The position numbers and the translations under genes were made by a program. The notes under the pieces are model-generated. The model saw nothing but the letters and a program-made list of their open reading frames with translations. It was not told the origin of the DNA and made no database searches. Positions 10,860 through 23,074 of a stretch of DNA of 64,000 nucleotides are shown one piece after another (within the stretch, counting starts at the first letter, position 1; the number at the start of each line of letters is the position of its first letter). The DNA is from Bubalus kerabau (lineage: Eukaryota; Chordata; Mammalia; Artiodactyla; Bovidae). The DNA is taken from the NCBI RefSeq assembly GCF_029407905.1, contig NW_026577882.1:992001-1056000 (forward strand), read 5' to 3'.

Positions 10860-13800
10860 CTCCTCTCTCAGGAACATTTTTGGCTCCTATCGAGACACCT
10901 CTGTGTGTGTAGCTACACACGCAACGTAGGGGCAAAGGGAGCCAGATTCTTTCCATGGGGTGCTGATGCTTTGTGGCAAAGCACCTGCTTGAGAATCTAT
11001 CAGCTTATGCTTCCCTCGCCTTGACAGAGGTCTCATTGCTGTAGCCCTTGGCAGTTTGGAAAGAAGAGGACCCTTACCTTTCATAAAGTGGGCCCTTGTC
11101 CTAGTTTGAAAGGAAAGGCAAGAGCTGAGCTGAGGCCAATAAGGCGCCAGTCAAGTCTGACATATTCCCGAAGCCTGCTCCTTCATGGAAAATAACGCTG
11201 GAATCTAGGAATGTCTCTGCAAGGCTGGCAAAGGGCAGTCAGGAGCCTGCACCCTGCCTCTGGAATTACCGATTTCTAAGCAGATCTGGAGGTCTCCTTT
11301 AGGAGAATCTAACTCATTCCTTCCATATTGAGACTTCCAAAAACAGGCCGGTCGGCTGCCTCTTCGTGCCCGAAGGAGGCTTGCTTTTCCTGCCTCCTAT
11401 GAACCCAGCTTCCCAGGCTCTGGGAAAAGCGGATATTGAAGATCTTTTCTCAGGGGTTTTTTCCATGGAGCTGGGGCCGAGACCAGAGACCCAATTGCAC
11501 AGGGGAAGGAAAACCACATGGACAAGTCTTTGTTCTCCAGGAGACCTCTAAGTGAAACTTACTCTGTCAGGAACGTTCTTGACTCCTATGGAGACACCCC
11601 TGTGTGTGAAGCTGCGTACCCAACAAGGGGGCACAGAGAGACTGATTCTCTCTTTGCAGCTTTGAAGCTGTCATTCAAACAACAGCTTGTGAATCCATAC
11701 AATGCTCTCCCTTACCTCTGAGAGAGTTCTCATTGCTGTAGCCCTTGGCAGTTTTTAGAAATCCGCACCCAAACCCTTCTCCAAGTAGGCCTGGGTCCTG
11801 GTTTGGATGGCCATGCAATGGCGGAGCTGAGGTCAGTAAGGCACCAGTCAGGTGTCACACATTCTGGTAGCCTGCTCCTCCAGGGACAGTAAGGCCTCTT
11901 TTTCCCTGCAGGAGTCTCGCTTGCCTTGCCTCCTGTGAACTGCGTTTCCCAGCCTGGGCGAAAAGCGGTTCCTGGAGATCTTTTCTAAGGAGTTGTTTCC
12001 CCGGAGCTGGGGTGGACCTCGGGGACCAAACTCACAGGGGAAGGCAAAACTACACGGACAAGTCTATGCTCTGTAGGAGACCTTAGTGAATCTCAAGTCT
12101 TAGGAACATTCTTGGCTCGTACAGAGACACCTCTGTGTGTAAAGCTACACACCGAACATAGGGGCACAGGGAGCCTGATTCTCTCCGTGGGGTGCTGATG
12201 CTTTGTGGCAAAGCACCTGTTTGAGAATCCATCCGCTTACGCTTCCCTCGCCTTGACAGAGGTCTCATTGCTGTGTCCCTTGGCAGTTTGGAAAGAAGCA
12301 GACCCTTACCCTTTACCAAGTAGGCCCTGATCCTAATTTGAAAGGAAAGGCAATAGCTGAGCTGAGGCCAGTAAGGCACCCGTCAACTCTGACATATTCC
12401 CGATGCCTGCTCCTTCATGGAAAATAGCGCTAGAATCTAGGAATGTCTTTGCAAGGCTGGCAAAGGGCAGTCAGGAACCTCGACCCTGCCTCTGGAATAT
12501 CTATCTTCTGAGCAGATCTGGAGGTCTCCTTGTGGAGAAGCTAACCCATTCCTTGCAAATAGAGGCTTCCAAACACAGGCTAGTTGGCTGCCTCTTCTTG
12601 CCCGAAGGAGGCTTGCTTTTCCTGCCTCCTATGATCCCTGGTTCCCAGCATGGGGGAAAAGCAGATCTTGGAGATCTTTGCTCAGGGGTTGTTTCCACGG
12701 AGCTGAGGTTATGCCCGGAGACCCACACATACAGAGGAAAGCAAAACTACATGAACAAGTCTTTGCTCTCTAAGAGAGCTCTAGTGAACCTCAGTCTTTG
12801 ACGAACGTTCTTGGTTCCTACAGGGACAACTTATGGGGTCAGAGAGCCTGATTCCCTCTGTGAAGGTTTAACACTGTCGTTCAGAAAACAGCTTGAGAAT
12901 CCATACAATTCTCTCCCTTATCTCTGAGAGAGTTCTCATTGCTGTAGCCCTTGGCAGTTTTTTAGAAATCCGCACCCAAACCCTTCTCCTAGTAGGCCTG
13001 GGTCCTAGTTCAGAGGAACATGCAATGGCGGAGCTGAGGCCAGTAAGGCACCAGTCAGGTCTCACACACTCTTGCAGCCTGCTCCTCCAGGGGCAGTAAG
13101 GCCTCTTTTTCTCTGCAGGAGGCTCGCTTGCCTTGCCTTCTGTGAACTGCATTTCCCAGTCTGGACGAAAAGCAGTTCCTGGAGGTGTTTTCTCAGGGGT
13201 TTCTTCCTCGGAGCTGGGGCGAGCATCGGGAACCCAACTCACAGGGGAAGGCAAAACCATATGGACAGGTCTATGCTCTGTAGCAGAGCTCTAGTGAACC
13301 TCATCTCCCAGGAACATTCTGGGCTCCTATAGAAACACCTCTGTGTTTGAAGCTACACACCCAACATAGGGGCAAATGCAGCCTGATTCTCTCCGTGGGG
13401 TACAGATGCTTTGTGGCAAAGCACCTGTTTGAGAATCCATCCGCTTCCACTTCCCTCTCTTTGACAGAGGTCTCTTTGCTGTAGCCTTTGGCAGTTTGGA
13501 AAGAAGCAGACCCTTACCCTTCACCAAGTAGGCCCTTGTCCTAGTTTGAACGGAAAGGCGATAGCTGAGCTGAGGCCAGTAAGGCGCCAGTCAAGTCTGA
13601 CATATTCCTGAAGCCTGCTCCTTCATGGAAAATAACGCTAGAATCTAGAAATGTCTTTGCAAGGCTGGTAAAGGACAGTCAGGAACCTCGACCCTGCCTC
13701 TGGAATTTCCATCTTCTGAGCAGATCTGGAGGTCTTCTTTTGGAGAAGCTAACCATTCCTTCCAAATAGAGGCTTCCAAACACAGGCTAGTTGGCTGCAT

Positions 13801-16800
13801 CTACTTGCCCGAAGGAGGCTTGCTTGTTCCGCTTCCTGTGAACTCCGCTTCCCGCCTGGGGGAAAAGTGGTTCTTGGAGATCTTTTTTCAGGGGCTATTT
13901 CAACGGAGTTGGAGCCGAGCCCGGAGACCCACACGCACAGAGGAAGGCAAAACCACATGGACAAGTCTTTGCTCTGTAGGAGAACTCTAGTTAACCTCAG
14001 TATGTGAGGAAAGTCTTGGATTCCACGGGGATACCTCTGTGTGTGGAGCTGCGTACCCAACAAGGGGGCACACAGGGCCTGATTCTCTCTTTGCAGCTTT
14101 GAAGCTGTCATTCAAACAACAGCTTAAGAATCCATACAATGCTCTCCCTTACCTCTGAGAGACTTCTCATTGCTGTAACCCTTGGCAGTTTTTACAAATC
14201 CGCACCCAAACCCTTCTCCAAGTAGGCCTGGGTCCTGGTTTGGATGGCCATGCAGTGGCGGAGCTGAGGTCAGTAAGGCACCAGTCAGGTGTCACACACT
14301 CTGGCAGCGTGCTCCTCCAGGGACAGTAAGGCCTATTTTTCCCTGTGGGAGGCTCGCTTGCCTGGCCTCCTGTGAACTGCGTTTCCCAGCCTGGGCAAAA
14401 AGCGGTTCCTGGAGATCTTTTCTCAGGGGCTCTATCCCCAGAGCTGGGGTGGACCTCGGGGACCCATCTCAGAGGGGAAGGAAAAACCACATGGACAGGT
14501 CTATGCTCTGTAGGAGACGTTAGTGTGTCTCATCTCTTAGGAACATTCTTGGCTCGTACAGAGACACCTCTGTGTGTAAAGCTACACACCGAACATAGGG
14601 GCACAGGGAGCCTGATTCTCTCCATGGGGTGCTGATGCTTTGTGGCAAAGCACCTGTTTGAGAATCCATCCGCTTACGCTTCCCTCGCCTTGACAGAGGT
14701 CTCATTGCTGTGTCTCTTGGCAGTTTGGAAAGAAGCAGACACTTACCCTTCACCAAGTAGGCCCTGATCCTAGTTTGAAAGGAAAGGCAATAGCTGAGCT
14801 GAGGCCAGTGAGGCACCCGTCAACTGTGACATATTCCCGATGCCTGCTCCTTCATGGAAAATATTGCTAGAATCTAGGAATGTCTTTGCAAGGCTGGCAA
14901 AGGGCAGTCAGGAACCTCGACCCTGCCTCTGGAATATCTATCTTCTGAGCAGATCTGGAGGTCTCCTTCTGGAGAAGCTAACCCATTCCTTGCAAATAGA
15001 GGCTTCCAAACACAGGCCGGTTGGCTGCCTCTTCTTGCCTGAAGGAGGCTTGCTTTTCCTGCCTCCTATGATCCCTGGTTTCCAGCATGGGGGAAAAGCA
15101 GATCTTGGAGATCTTTGCTCAGGGGTTGTTTCCACGGAGCTGGGGTTATGCCCAGAGACCCACACATACAGGGGAAGGCAAAACCACATGAACAAGTCTT
15201 TGCTCTCTAAGAGAGCTCTAGTGAACCTCAGTCTTTGACGAACGTTCTTGGCTCCTATGCGGACACCTCTGTGTGTGAAACTGCGTACCCAACATGGCGG
15301 CAGAGAGCCTGATTCTCTCTGTGCAGGTTTAATGCTGTCGTTCAGAAAACAGCTTGAGAATCCATACAATTCTCGCCCTTACCTCTGAGAGAGTTCTCAT
15401 TGCAGTAGCCCTTGGCAGTTTGTAGAAATCTGCACCTAAACCCTTCTCCAAGTAGGCCTGAGTCCCAGTTCGGAGGAACAAGCAATGGCGGAGCTAAGAC
15501 CATTATGGCACCAGTCAGTTTTCACACACTCTGGCAGCCTGCTCCTCCAGGGACAGTAAGGCTTCTTTTTCTCTGCAGGAGGCTCACTTGCCTTACTTCC
15601 TGTGAACAGCTTTTCCCAGCCTGGGCGAAAAGCGGTTCCTGGAGATCTTTTCTCAGAGGCTGTTTTCTCGGAGCTGGGGCGGACCTCGGGGACCCAACTC
15701 ACAGGGGAAGGCGAAACCACATGTACAGGTGAGCACTCTGTAGGATAGCTCTTGTGAGCCTCATCTCTCAGGAACATTCTTGGCTCCTGTAGAGACACCA
15801 CTGTGTGTGAATCTACACACCCCACATAGGGGCAAAAGGAGCCTGATTCTCTCCGTGGGGTGCTGATGCTTGGTGGCAAAGAACCTTCCTGATAATCCAT
15901 CCGCTTATGCTTCCCTCGCATTTACGGAGGTCTCATTGCTGTAGCCCTCGGCAGTTTGGAAAGAAGAAGACCCTTACCCTTCATAAAGTAGGCCTTTGTC
16001 CTACTTTGAATGGAAAGGCAATAGCTGAGCTGAGGCCAATAAGGTGCCAGTCAAGTCCGACATATTCCCAAAGCCTGCTTCTTCAGGAAGATAACGGTAG
16101 AATCTAGGAATGTCTTTGCAAGGTTGGCAAAGGGCAGTCAGGACCCTGCACACTGCCTCTGGAATTACCGACTTCTGAACAGATCTGGAGGTCTCCCTTA
16201 GGGGAAGCTAACCCATTCTTCCAAGTAGAGGCTTCCAAACGCAGGCCGCTTGGCTGCCTCTTGCTCTCTGAAGGAGGCCTGCTTTTCCCGCCTCCTATGA
16301 ACCCCACATTCCAGCCTCTGGGAAAAGCGGATCTTGAAGATCTTTTCTCAGGGGTTGTTTCCACGGAGCTGGGGCCGAGCCTGGAGCCCCAAACGCACAG
16401 GGGAAGAAAAACCACATGGACAAGTCTTTGCTCTCTAGGAGAGCTCTAGTGAACCTCACTCTGTCAGGAACATTCTTGTTTCCTATGGAGACACCCCTGT
16501 CTGTGAAGCTGTGTACCGAACATGGAGACACAGAGTCTGATTCTCTCTGTGCAGCTTTGAAGCTGTCGTTCAAACAACAGCTTGAAAATCCATACAATGC
16601 TCTTCCTTACCCGTGACACAGTTCTCATTGCTATACCCCTTGGCAGTATTTAGAAATCCATACCCAAACCCTTCTCCTAGTAGGCCTGGGTCCTAGATCG
16701 GAGGAACATGCAATGGCGGAGCTGAGGCCAGTAAGGCACCAGTCAGGTCTCACACACTCTGGCAGCCTGATCGTCCAGGGACACTAAACCTGTTGTGCCT

Positions 16801-19560
16801 TGCAGGAGGCTCGCTTGTGTTACCTCCTGTGAACTGCGTTTGCCAGCCTGGGGGAATAGTGGTCCCTGGAGATCTTTTCTCAGGGGCTCCTTCCCCTGAG
16901 CTGGGGCGGACCTCGGGGACCCAACTCACAGGGCAAGGCAAAACCATATGGACAGGTCTATGCTCTGTAGCAGACTTCTAGTGAACCTCATCTCTCAGGA
17001 ACATTCTTGGCTCCTATAGAGACACTTCTGTGTGTGAAGCTGCGTACCTAACATAGGGGCACAGAGAGCCTGATTCTCTCAGTTCATTTTGACGCAGTCG
17101 TTCAGAAAACAGCTTGAGAATCCATAAAATGCTCTCCATTACCGCTGAGAGAATTCTCGCTGCTGTAGCCCTTGGCACTTTGTAGAAATCCGCAGCCAAA
17201 CGCTTCTCCAAATAGGCCTGGGTCCTAGTTCGGAGGAACAGGCAATGGTGGAACTGAGGCCAGTAAGGCAACAGTCAGGTTTCACACACTCTGGCAGCCT
17301 GCTCCTCCAGGGACAGTAAGGCCTCTTTTTCTCTGCAGGAGATTCGCTTGCCTTACTTCCTGTGAACAGCGTTTCCCAGCCTCAGCGAAGCGGTTCCTGG
17401 AGATCTTTTCTCAGGGACAGTTTCCCCGGAGGTGTGGTGGACCTCGGGGACCCAACTCACAGGGGAAGGAAAAACCACATGGACAGGTCTATACTCTGTA
17501 GGAGAGGTTTAGTGAACCTAATCTCTCAGGAACATTCTTGGCTCCTATAGAGACAACTCTGTGTGTGAAGCTACACTCCCAACATTGGGGAACAGGGATC
17601 TTGGTTCTCTCCGTGGGGTGCTGGTGCTTTGTAGCAAAGCACCTGCTTGAGAATCCGTCCTCTTAGGCTTCCCTCACCTTGACAGAGGTCTCATTGCTGT
17701 AGCCCTTGGCAGTTTCAAAGAAGAAGACCCTTACACTTCATAAAGTAGGCCCTTGTCCTAGTTTGAATGGAAAGGCAATAGCTGAGCTGAGGCCAATAAG
17801 GAGCCAGTCCCCTCTGGCACATTCCCGAACCCTGCTCCTTCATGGAATATAACTCTAGAATGTTGGAATGTCTTTGCAAGGCTGGCAAAGGGCAGTCAGG
17901 AACCAGCACCCTGCCTCTGGAATTACCGACTTCTGAGCAGATCTGGAGGTCTCCTTTAGGAGAAGCTAACCCATTCCTTCCAAATAGAGGCTTCAAAACA
18001 CAGGCAGGTTGGCAGCCTTTCGTGCCCGAAGGAGGCTTGCTTTTCTCTCCTCCTATGAACCCCAGTTCCCAGCCTCTGGGAAAAGCGGGTCTTGAAGATA
18101 TTTTCTCAGGGGTTCTTTCCACGGAGCTGGGGCCGAGCCCGGGGCCCAAAGGCACAGGGGAAGGCAAGACCACATGGACAGGTCTATGCTCTGTAGCAGA
18201 CCTCTTGTGAACCTCATCTCTCAGGAGCATTCTTGGCTCCTATAGAGACACCTCTGTGTGTGAAGCTGCGTACCTAACATAGGGGCACAGAGAGCCTGAT
18301 TCTCTCTGTTCATTTTGACGCTGTCGTTCAGAAAACAGCTTGAGAATCCATAAAATGCTCTCCCTTACCACCGAGAGAATTCTCACTGCTGTAGCCCTTG
18401 GCACTTTGTAGAAATCTACACCCAAACGCTTTTCCAAGTAGGCCTGGGTGCTAGCTCGGATGAACAGGCAATGGCGGAGCTGAGGCCAGTAAGGCAACAG
18501 TCAGGTTTCACACACTCTGGCAGCCTGCTCCTCCAGGGACTGTAAGGCCTCTTTTACTCTGCAGGAGATTCGCTTGCCTTACTTCCTGTGAACAGCATTT
18601 CCCAGCCTCGGCGAAGCGGTTCCTGGAGATCTTTTCTCAGGGACAGTTTCCCCGGAGGTGTGGCGGACCTCGAGGACCCAACTCACAGGGGAATGCAAAA
18701 CCACATTGACAGGTCTATGCTCTGTAGGAGAGGTTTAGTGAACCTAATCTCTCAGGAACATTCTTGGCTCCTATAGAGACAACTCTGTGTGCGAAGCTAC
18801 ACTCCCAACATTGGTGCACAGGGAGCTTGATTCTCTTCGTGGCGTGCTGATGCTTTGTGGCAAAGCACCTGCTTGAGAATCCATCCTCTTAGACTTCCCT
18901 CACCTTGACAGAGGTCTCATTGCTGTAGCCCTTGGCAGTTTGCAAAGAAGAAGACCCTTACCCTTCATAAAGTAGGGCCTTGCCCTAGTTTGAATGGAAA
19001 GGCAATAGCTGAGCTGAGGTCAATAAGGAGCCAGTCTCGTCTGACACATTCCCGAAGCCTGCTCCTTCATGGAAAATAACTCTAGAATCTAGGAATATCT
19101 TTGCAAGGCTAGCAAAGGGCAGTCAGGAACCAGTACCCTGCCTCTGGAATTACCGACTTCTGAGCAGATCTGGAGGTCTCCTTTAGGAGAAGCTAACCCA
19201 TTCCTTCCAAATAGAGGCTTCAAAACACAGGCAGGTGGACTGCCTTTTCGTTCCCGATGGAGGCGTGCTTTTCTCTCCTCCTACGAACCCCGGTTCCCAG
19301 ACACTGGGAAAAGTGGATCTTGAAGATATTTTCTCAGGGGTTGTTTCCACGGAGCTGGGGCTGAGCCTGGAGACCCAAAGGCACAGGGGAAGGCAAGACC
19401 ACATGGACAAGCCTTTGCTCTTTAGTATAGCTCTAATGAACCTCACTCTGTCAGGATCTTTCTTGATTCCTACGGAGACACACCTGTGTGTGAAGCTGCG
19501 GCCACAGAGAGCCTGATTACCCCTGTGCAGCGCTGAGTCTGGGCGGTTAAACAACAGCTT
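10860..19560. repeat. Dimeric ~1.23-kb tandem array, copy 1, main part
   Basis: Box positions are 11,033, 11,730, 12,266, 12,937, 13,474, 14,168, 14,702, 15,399, 15,934, 16,625, 17,158, 17,692, 18,384 and 18,919. Spacings alternate at about 671-697 and 534-537 bp. The one break is 16,625-17,158-17,692, where two ~534-bp forms follow each other. Monomers carry short scattered frames on both strands with no shared start or stop, so I treat the block as non-coding. Segment 11,270-16,160 (eight monomers) has no counterpart in copy 2. Confidence 0.85.
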
Positions 19561-20440
19561 GGGAATGCAGCCTGGGGCGCTTCCCTTCCCTCTGACAGAG
19601 CTCTCCTTCGGTCCCTAAGCCCTCTGCAAGGAGGCATGGATCATAGGTGCAAAGGGAAAGGAAGAGCGGAGCTGAGGCCAGTAAGGCGCCCGCCAGTCAC
19701 GTCTCCCCCAGTTCCGCAGTCTGTTCCTTCCCCTGCGCGAAAGCTAGAAGCTGGGAAGGGCTTGGCGAGGCTCGCCCAGGCAGAGCAGCCTCTAGGCCGG
19801 GGCTCTGCGATATCGCGCCTGGGTGCAGATCTGGAGCTCCGCCGGAGTGGAAGATCATTCGGTCCTTCCCAATACAGGCTTGCAAGCACCCGACGGCGGC
19901 CTGACTCTATTCTCCCGCGTGCTGGGAGTGGGCTTCCAATCCAGAGCACAGAGCACTGCCTGGAGCTCTCTGCTCAGGGGCTGGTTCCCCTACGCTGGGG
20001 CTGTGCTAGGGAGCCCAAACGCACATGTCAAGGCCCCAAAACACATCCACACGTCTCTGCTCTGCAACAGAGCTCCGGGGAAGCCCAGTCTGGCAGGTGC
20101 TTTCTGGGCACAAAGGGAGGAACACTCTGGCTGTGGAGCTTCCTCCCCAAGACAGGGGCACTAGGACCCTGATTCCCTCCGTTTACCGCTGAGTCTGCAT
20201 TGCCAAGCAACAGCTTGGGAACGCAGCCTGGGGCGCTTCCCTTCCCTCGGACAGAGCTCTCCTTGCTGTAGGCCTTGGTAGTTTGCATACAATGGGGCCC
20301 TAAGCCCTCTGCAAGTTGGCCTGGCTCCTAGGTCCAAAGGGCAGGCCAGAGCGGAGCTGAGGCTGTCAGGCTCCATACACATCACCCATACTCCTACATC
20401 CTGCTCCTACCCGGGCGTGAACGCTAGAAGCTGGGAAGGT
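19561..20440. repeat. GC-rich edge monomers of dimeric array, copy 1
   Basis: The last two monomers (box positions about 19,596 and 20,261) are clearly related to the array, with GCGGAGCTGAGGCCAGTAAGG and GAACGCTAGAAGCTGGGAAG in the same order. They have higher GC and more CpG than the inner monomers. The final one runs without a gap into the GC-rich module, so the array may have grown from the upstream part of that module. Confidence 0.7.
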
Positions 20441-20454
20441 ACCTGGACCGTGCA

Positions 20455-20690
20455 GGGGCGGGGCAAACGCGGGCGGCGTGGGGCGGGAGTCGGCTTCTGG
20501 CGGGGGTGGGGGCGGGCTTCCCAGTTGTGCTCTCGGAGGTGGACACTGAGGCTGAAAACGCGCCGGGAGCGCGGCAGTGGCGGGGCTAACCCTGGCGGCA
20601 CGGGGCGGGGGTCGGCTCATGGGGGGGATGGGGAGGGGTTCCCAGTTGCGCTCTCGGGGATTGCAACTGCGGCTGGGAACTCCCATTTCG
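20455..20690. repeat. GC minisatellite, ~120-bp unit, two units
   Basis: The text GGCTGGGAAC / GGCTGAAAAC recurs at about 20,548 and 20,670, each preceded by a TTCCCAGTTGYGCTCTCGG segment and a run of G-rich CGGGGGTCGGCTC-like sequence. Module c has one more unit of this kind. Confidence 0.65.
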
Positions 20691-20749
20691 TCCGCTCCTG
20701 GGTCCCCAAGGATCGCCATCCCATGGGTGCAGCGGAGGGCTGCGGACCA

Positions 20750-20758
20750 CAGGTAAGG
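20750..20758 (+). promoter_or_regulatory. Consensus 5' splice site, module a
   Basis: CAGGTAAGG matches the vertebrate donor consensus closely. It is kept in all four modules (GT at 20,753, 25,231, 39,188 and 43,708) although the nearby sequence differs. Confidence 0.45.
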
Positions 20759-21208
20759 GAACTGGGACTGCGTGGAGCAGGGAACCAAGTATTCTGCCGT
20801 CTGTTGGCACATTCTCGGAGCTCCCCAAACTGGCGGTCGCAGAAAGGCCTTGCCTTTGGGGTCAAGGCCTTTACCGCTCCACCCCTCTGCTGAAAAATCT
20901 CAGAGTCTGCGCGGTTCTTCCAAGCAGCCTAGTGTCCGCTGGAAGTCCAAGGGACAGAACACTGAATTCTTGCCGGCTGGCCCAGCCCTGCTTCTGGCAC
21001 TTTGTAAGCCAGCGGGCCCTTGAGCACCTGCTGGGATAGGAAAGGGAAGGGTCCACGAATTGCACCCTAGAAACTTAGTAGGGTGCATGGATTTCAAACC
21101 CTGGTGGCCGCCCAGGCAGCAAAGAAGGGGGGAGGGCACCTTGCTGCCCTTTCATGGCAGAATCTGTGGCTGTCCTGATGCGTGGGCCTTTTCATGGGGA
21201 CCTTGTGC

Positions 21209-21214
21209 AATAAA
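21209..21214 (+). terminator. Polyadenylation signal AATAAA, module a
   Basis: AATAAA is followed by AGTTTGGTGTTTTGG, a GT-rich downstream element of the usual type. It is conserved at 39,644-39,649. Confidence 0.5.
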
Positions 21215-22757
21215 AGTTTGGTGTTTTGGTACTGAATAATTAGAAATTGTAAGAAGTTTAAATTATGTGGTGGTGTAATTAAAAAACAAAACAAAACAAA
21301 ACCAAGCCCCAAGTGTTTGGCACAGGGAGGTTTAAGTATTGAAGGCCTGTTTTCCTTGCACTGTGGCATTCTATCAAGAAGTGTGCAGGATTTTTTTTTT
21401 TTTAAGAAAAGTGTTCGAAGAGCTTGAAACAGGAAACCCAGAGGTGCCCCTGTATTTTGGGGAAGGCCTTAGGAGGTCACTTGGAAATGCTGCTGGCTGT
21501 GGGGAAGGGGGGCAGATGGGCTGTGCAGTCTTGTCCTTTGCATTCATGTTCTTGTGTGTAGAAACCCAGCTCGGAGCCATCTCCTGATGTGTAAGAATTT
21601 CGCAGACAAACCTTGAGCTAAGCAATGCATTTGTTCCTGAGGAAATGTTTGTCTTAAGCGATGTAAATATCCTATGTATATCCGCTGGACTCTGGCTTCA
21701 GGTCGGTTCCCCCAATAGGCTCAGAAGCGACTTGAACAAAACTGTATGTTTTCCTCGTACCTTGTTCTCCTAATCTATGTTAAGGAAATGATATATTTGC
21801 CTGGAATACTGCCTTTCTTCAAGATTCATGTCAATCAGTTTTTGGCCCAGGATGACTCACCTGCTGCCAATGTGACCTCAAGGCATGTCGTGGGGGAGGG
21901 GCCTGGTGCCATTCCCTGAGACAGTGCCTTTCCTTCCTTAGCTGACTGCTAGTGCCTGTAGAATATCTGGCTAGAGACCAGCAGGGCGTACACCCCGCCT
22001 CAAGTCTAAGTCAGCAGCTTTCTCTATCTCATTTATACTTTAATAACAATTGATGACACAAAAGCTCTGAGCGATCAAATCATATCAAATCTTCATTTCA
22101 GATTGAAGATGCATTCCATGGTATTGCCATCTTAAGTCTTTCCATTGTTATGGAATATCTGTCCATGTATTCAGGATAGTTTTCAGCCAGGGTGTATAAT
22201 TTCCAGTGTACCAGTCTTGTCATCCTCGTTACATCCATGGCAAAGTGTTGTATTCATGTTGACATTATTGAAAGGGAATTTTTTTTAATTCCTTTTCAGA
22301 TTATTATCTGCTATTATATACAGAAAAAACCGTGTAATCTTTCGTTTTTATCAGTTCGGACAGCTTGATAGTTGTCTTTAATTTCTTTCCTTTCTCATAC
22401 TTTAAGATTTTCCGGGCACCATACATGTACTGCCTCACCCCTAATCTCAGTCATGTGTTCAAAGAACTTCTGTCCTTTATTTGTTTACTTATTTTTTGCA
22501 ACATTGAATTCGTTTTGACTATGCTGGGTCTCTGCTGCAAGATGGAAGTTGCTAGGACCTCTGGACTGCAGTCTTCCATCTCTTACTGACCTCTTGTTGA
22601 CCTCTGCAGAATCCTGGTTGGCGGGAGCTTGTTAGTTCCTTGTTCCTTACCAGGACCTCCTGTGGTAAGTGTTTTTCTCTTCTCTGTTGCCTGGTAAGGG
22701 TGGATGGTCATTGGCATCCCAAAGCTAGCTAGAAGTCAATTATTTAGGCAGGCTTGT
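21215..22757. other. AT-richer spacer, copy 1, no gene seen
   Basis: Ordinary-looking intergenic sequence. It holds an (AAAAC)n run at 21,282-21,303, a T-run at 21,390-21,403, and between about 22,270 and 22,520 text that may be a diverged L1 or SINE remnant. The homologous spacer in copy 2 is 39,650-41,209. No open frame longer than about 90 codons is shared convincingly. Confidence 0.6.
22270..22590 (-). mobile_element. Possible diverged retroelement remnant
   Basis: The stretch around TTCCTTTTCAGATTATTATC and later GACTATGCTGGGTCTCTGCT recalls pieces of a mammalian L1 and of a tRNA-derived SINE. The match is from memory of consensus text and is weak. Confidence 0.25.
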
Positions 22758-22767
22758 GCATAGATAT
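22758..22767 (+). repeat. SINE target-site duplication, left
   Basis: GCATAGATAT before the SINE is repeated after it as GCATCGATAT (23,065-23,074), with one mismatch. In copy 2 the repeat is exact, 11 bp. Confidence 0.75.
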
Positions 22768-23062
22768 GGGAGAAGGCAATGGCACCCCACTCCAGTACTC
22801 TTGCGTGGAAAATCCCATGGATGGAGGAGCCTGGTAGGCTGCAGTCCATGGGGTGGTTAAGAGTCGGACACCACTGAGCGACTTCACCTTCACTTTTCAC
22901 TTTCATGCATGGGAGGAGGAAATGGCAACCCACTCCAGTGTTCTTGCCTAGAGAACCCCAGGGACTGCGGGGCCTGGTGGGTTGCCGTCTATGGAGTCGC
23001 ACAGAGTCGGACACGACTGAAACGACTTAGCAGCAGCAGCGGCGGCAGCAGCAGCAGAAGCA
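22768..23062 (+). mobile_element. Bov-A2-type SINE, copy 1
   Basis: It begins GGGAGAAGGCAATGGCACCC and contains two similar halves, each with the CAACCCACTCCAGTGTTCTT or CACCCCACTCCAGTACTCTT text and a GAGTCGGACACNACTGA segment. It ends in an AGC-repeat tail. This is the usual build of the ruminant Bov-A2 element. It is flanked by short direct repeats and shared with copy 2, so it was inserted before the macro-duplication. Confidence 0.92.
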
Positions 23063-23074
23063 AGGCATCGATAT

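Larger units (their letters stand above)
20441..21214 (+). other. GC-rich module a: possible exon, splice donor and poly(A) signal
   Basis: A CpG-rich stretch (to about 20,750) ends at a strong 5' splice site, CAG|GTAAGG, with the GT at 20,753. About 455 bp later comes AATAAA at 21,209-21,214, followed by a GT-rich stretch. Order and orientation suit a transcription unit read left to right. Frames are open across the GC-rich part on both strands but show no family I know. Closely related modules lie at 24,641, 38,761 and 43,131. It could be a non-coding RNA gene, a promoter and first exon of a lost gene, or a pseudogene. The motifs are seen; transcription is inference. Confidence 0.5.

Noticed and set aside
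7071..20440. Regularly spaced repeats as a CRISPR array or a gene cluster
   Set aside because: Units are 535-699 bp and similar throughout, with no spacer/repeat pattern, in ruminant DNA with SINEs. No shared coding frame.
23028..23062. AGC triplet run as a coding poly-serine or glutamine tract
   Set aside because: It is the normal tail of the Bov-A2 SINE.
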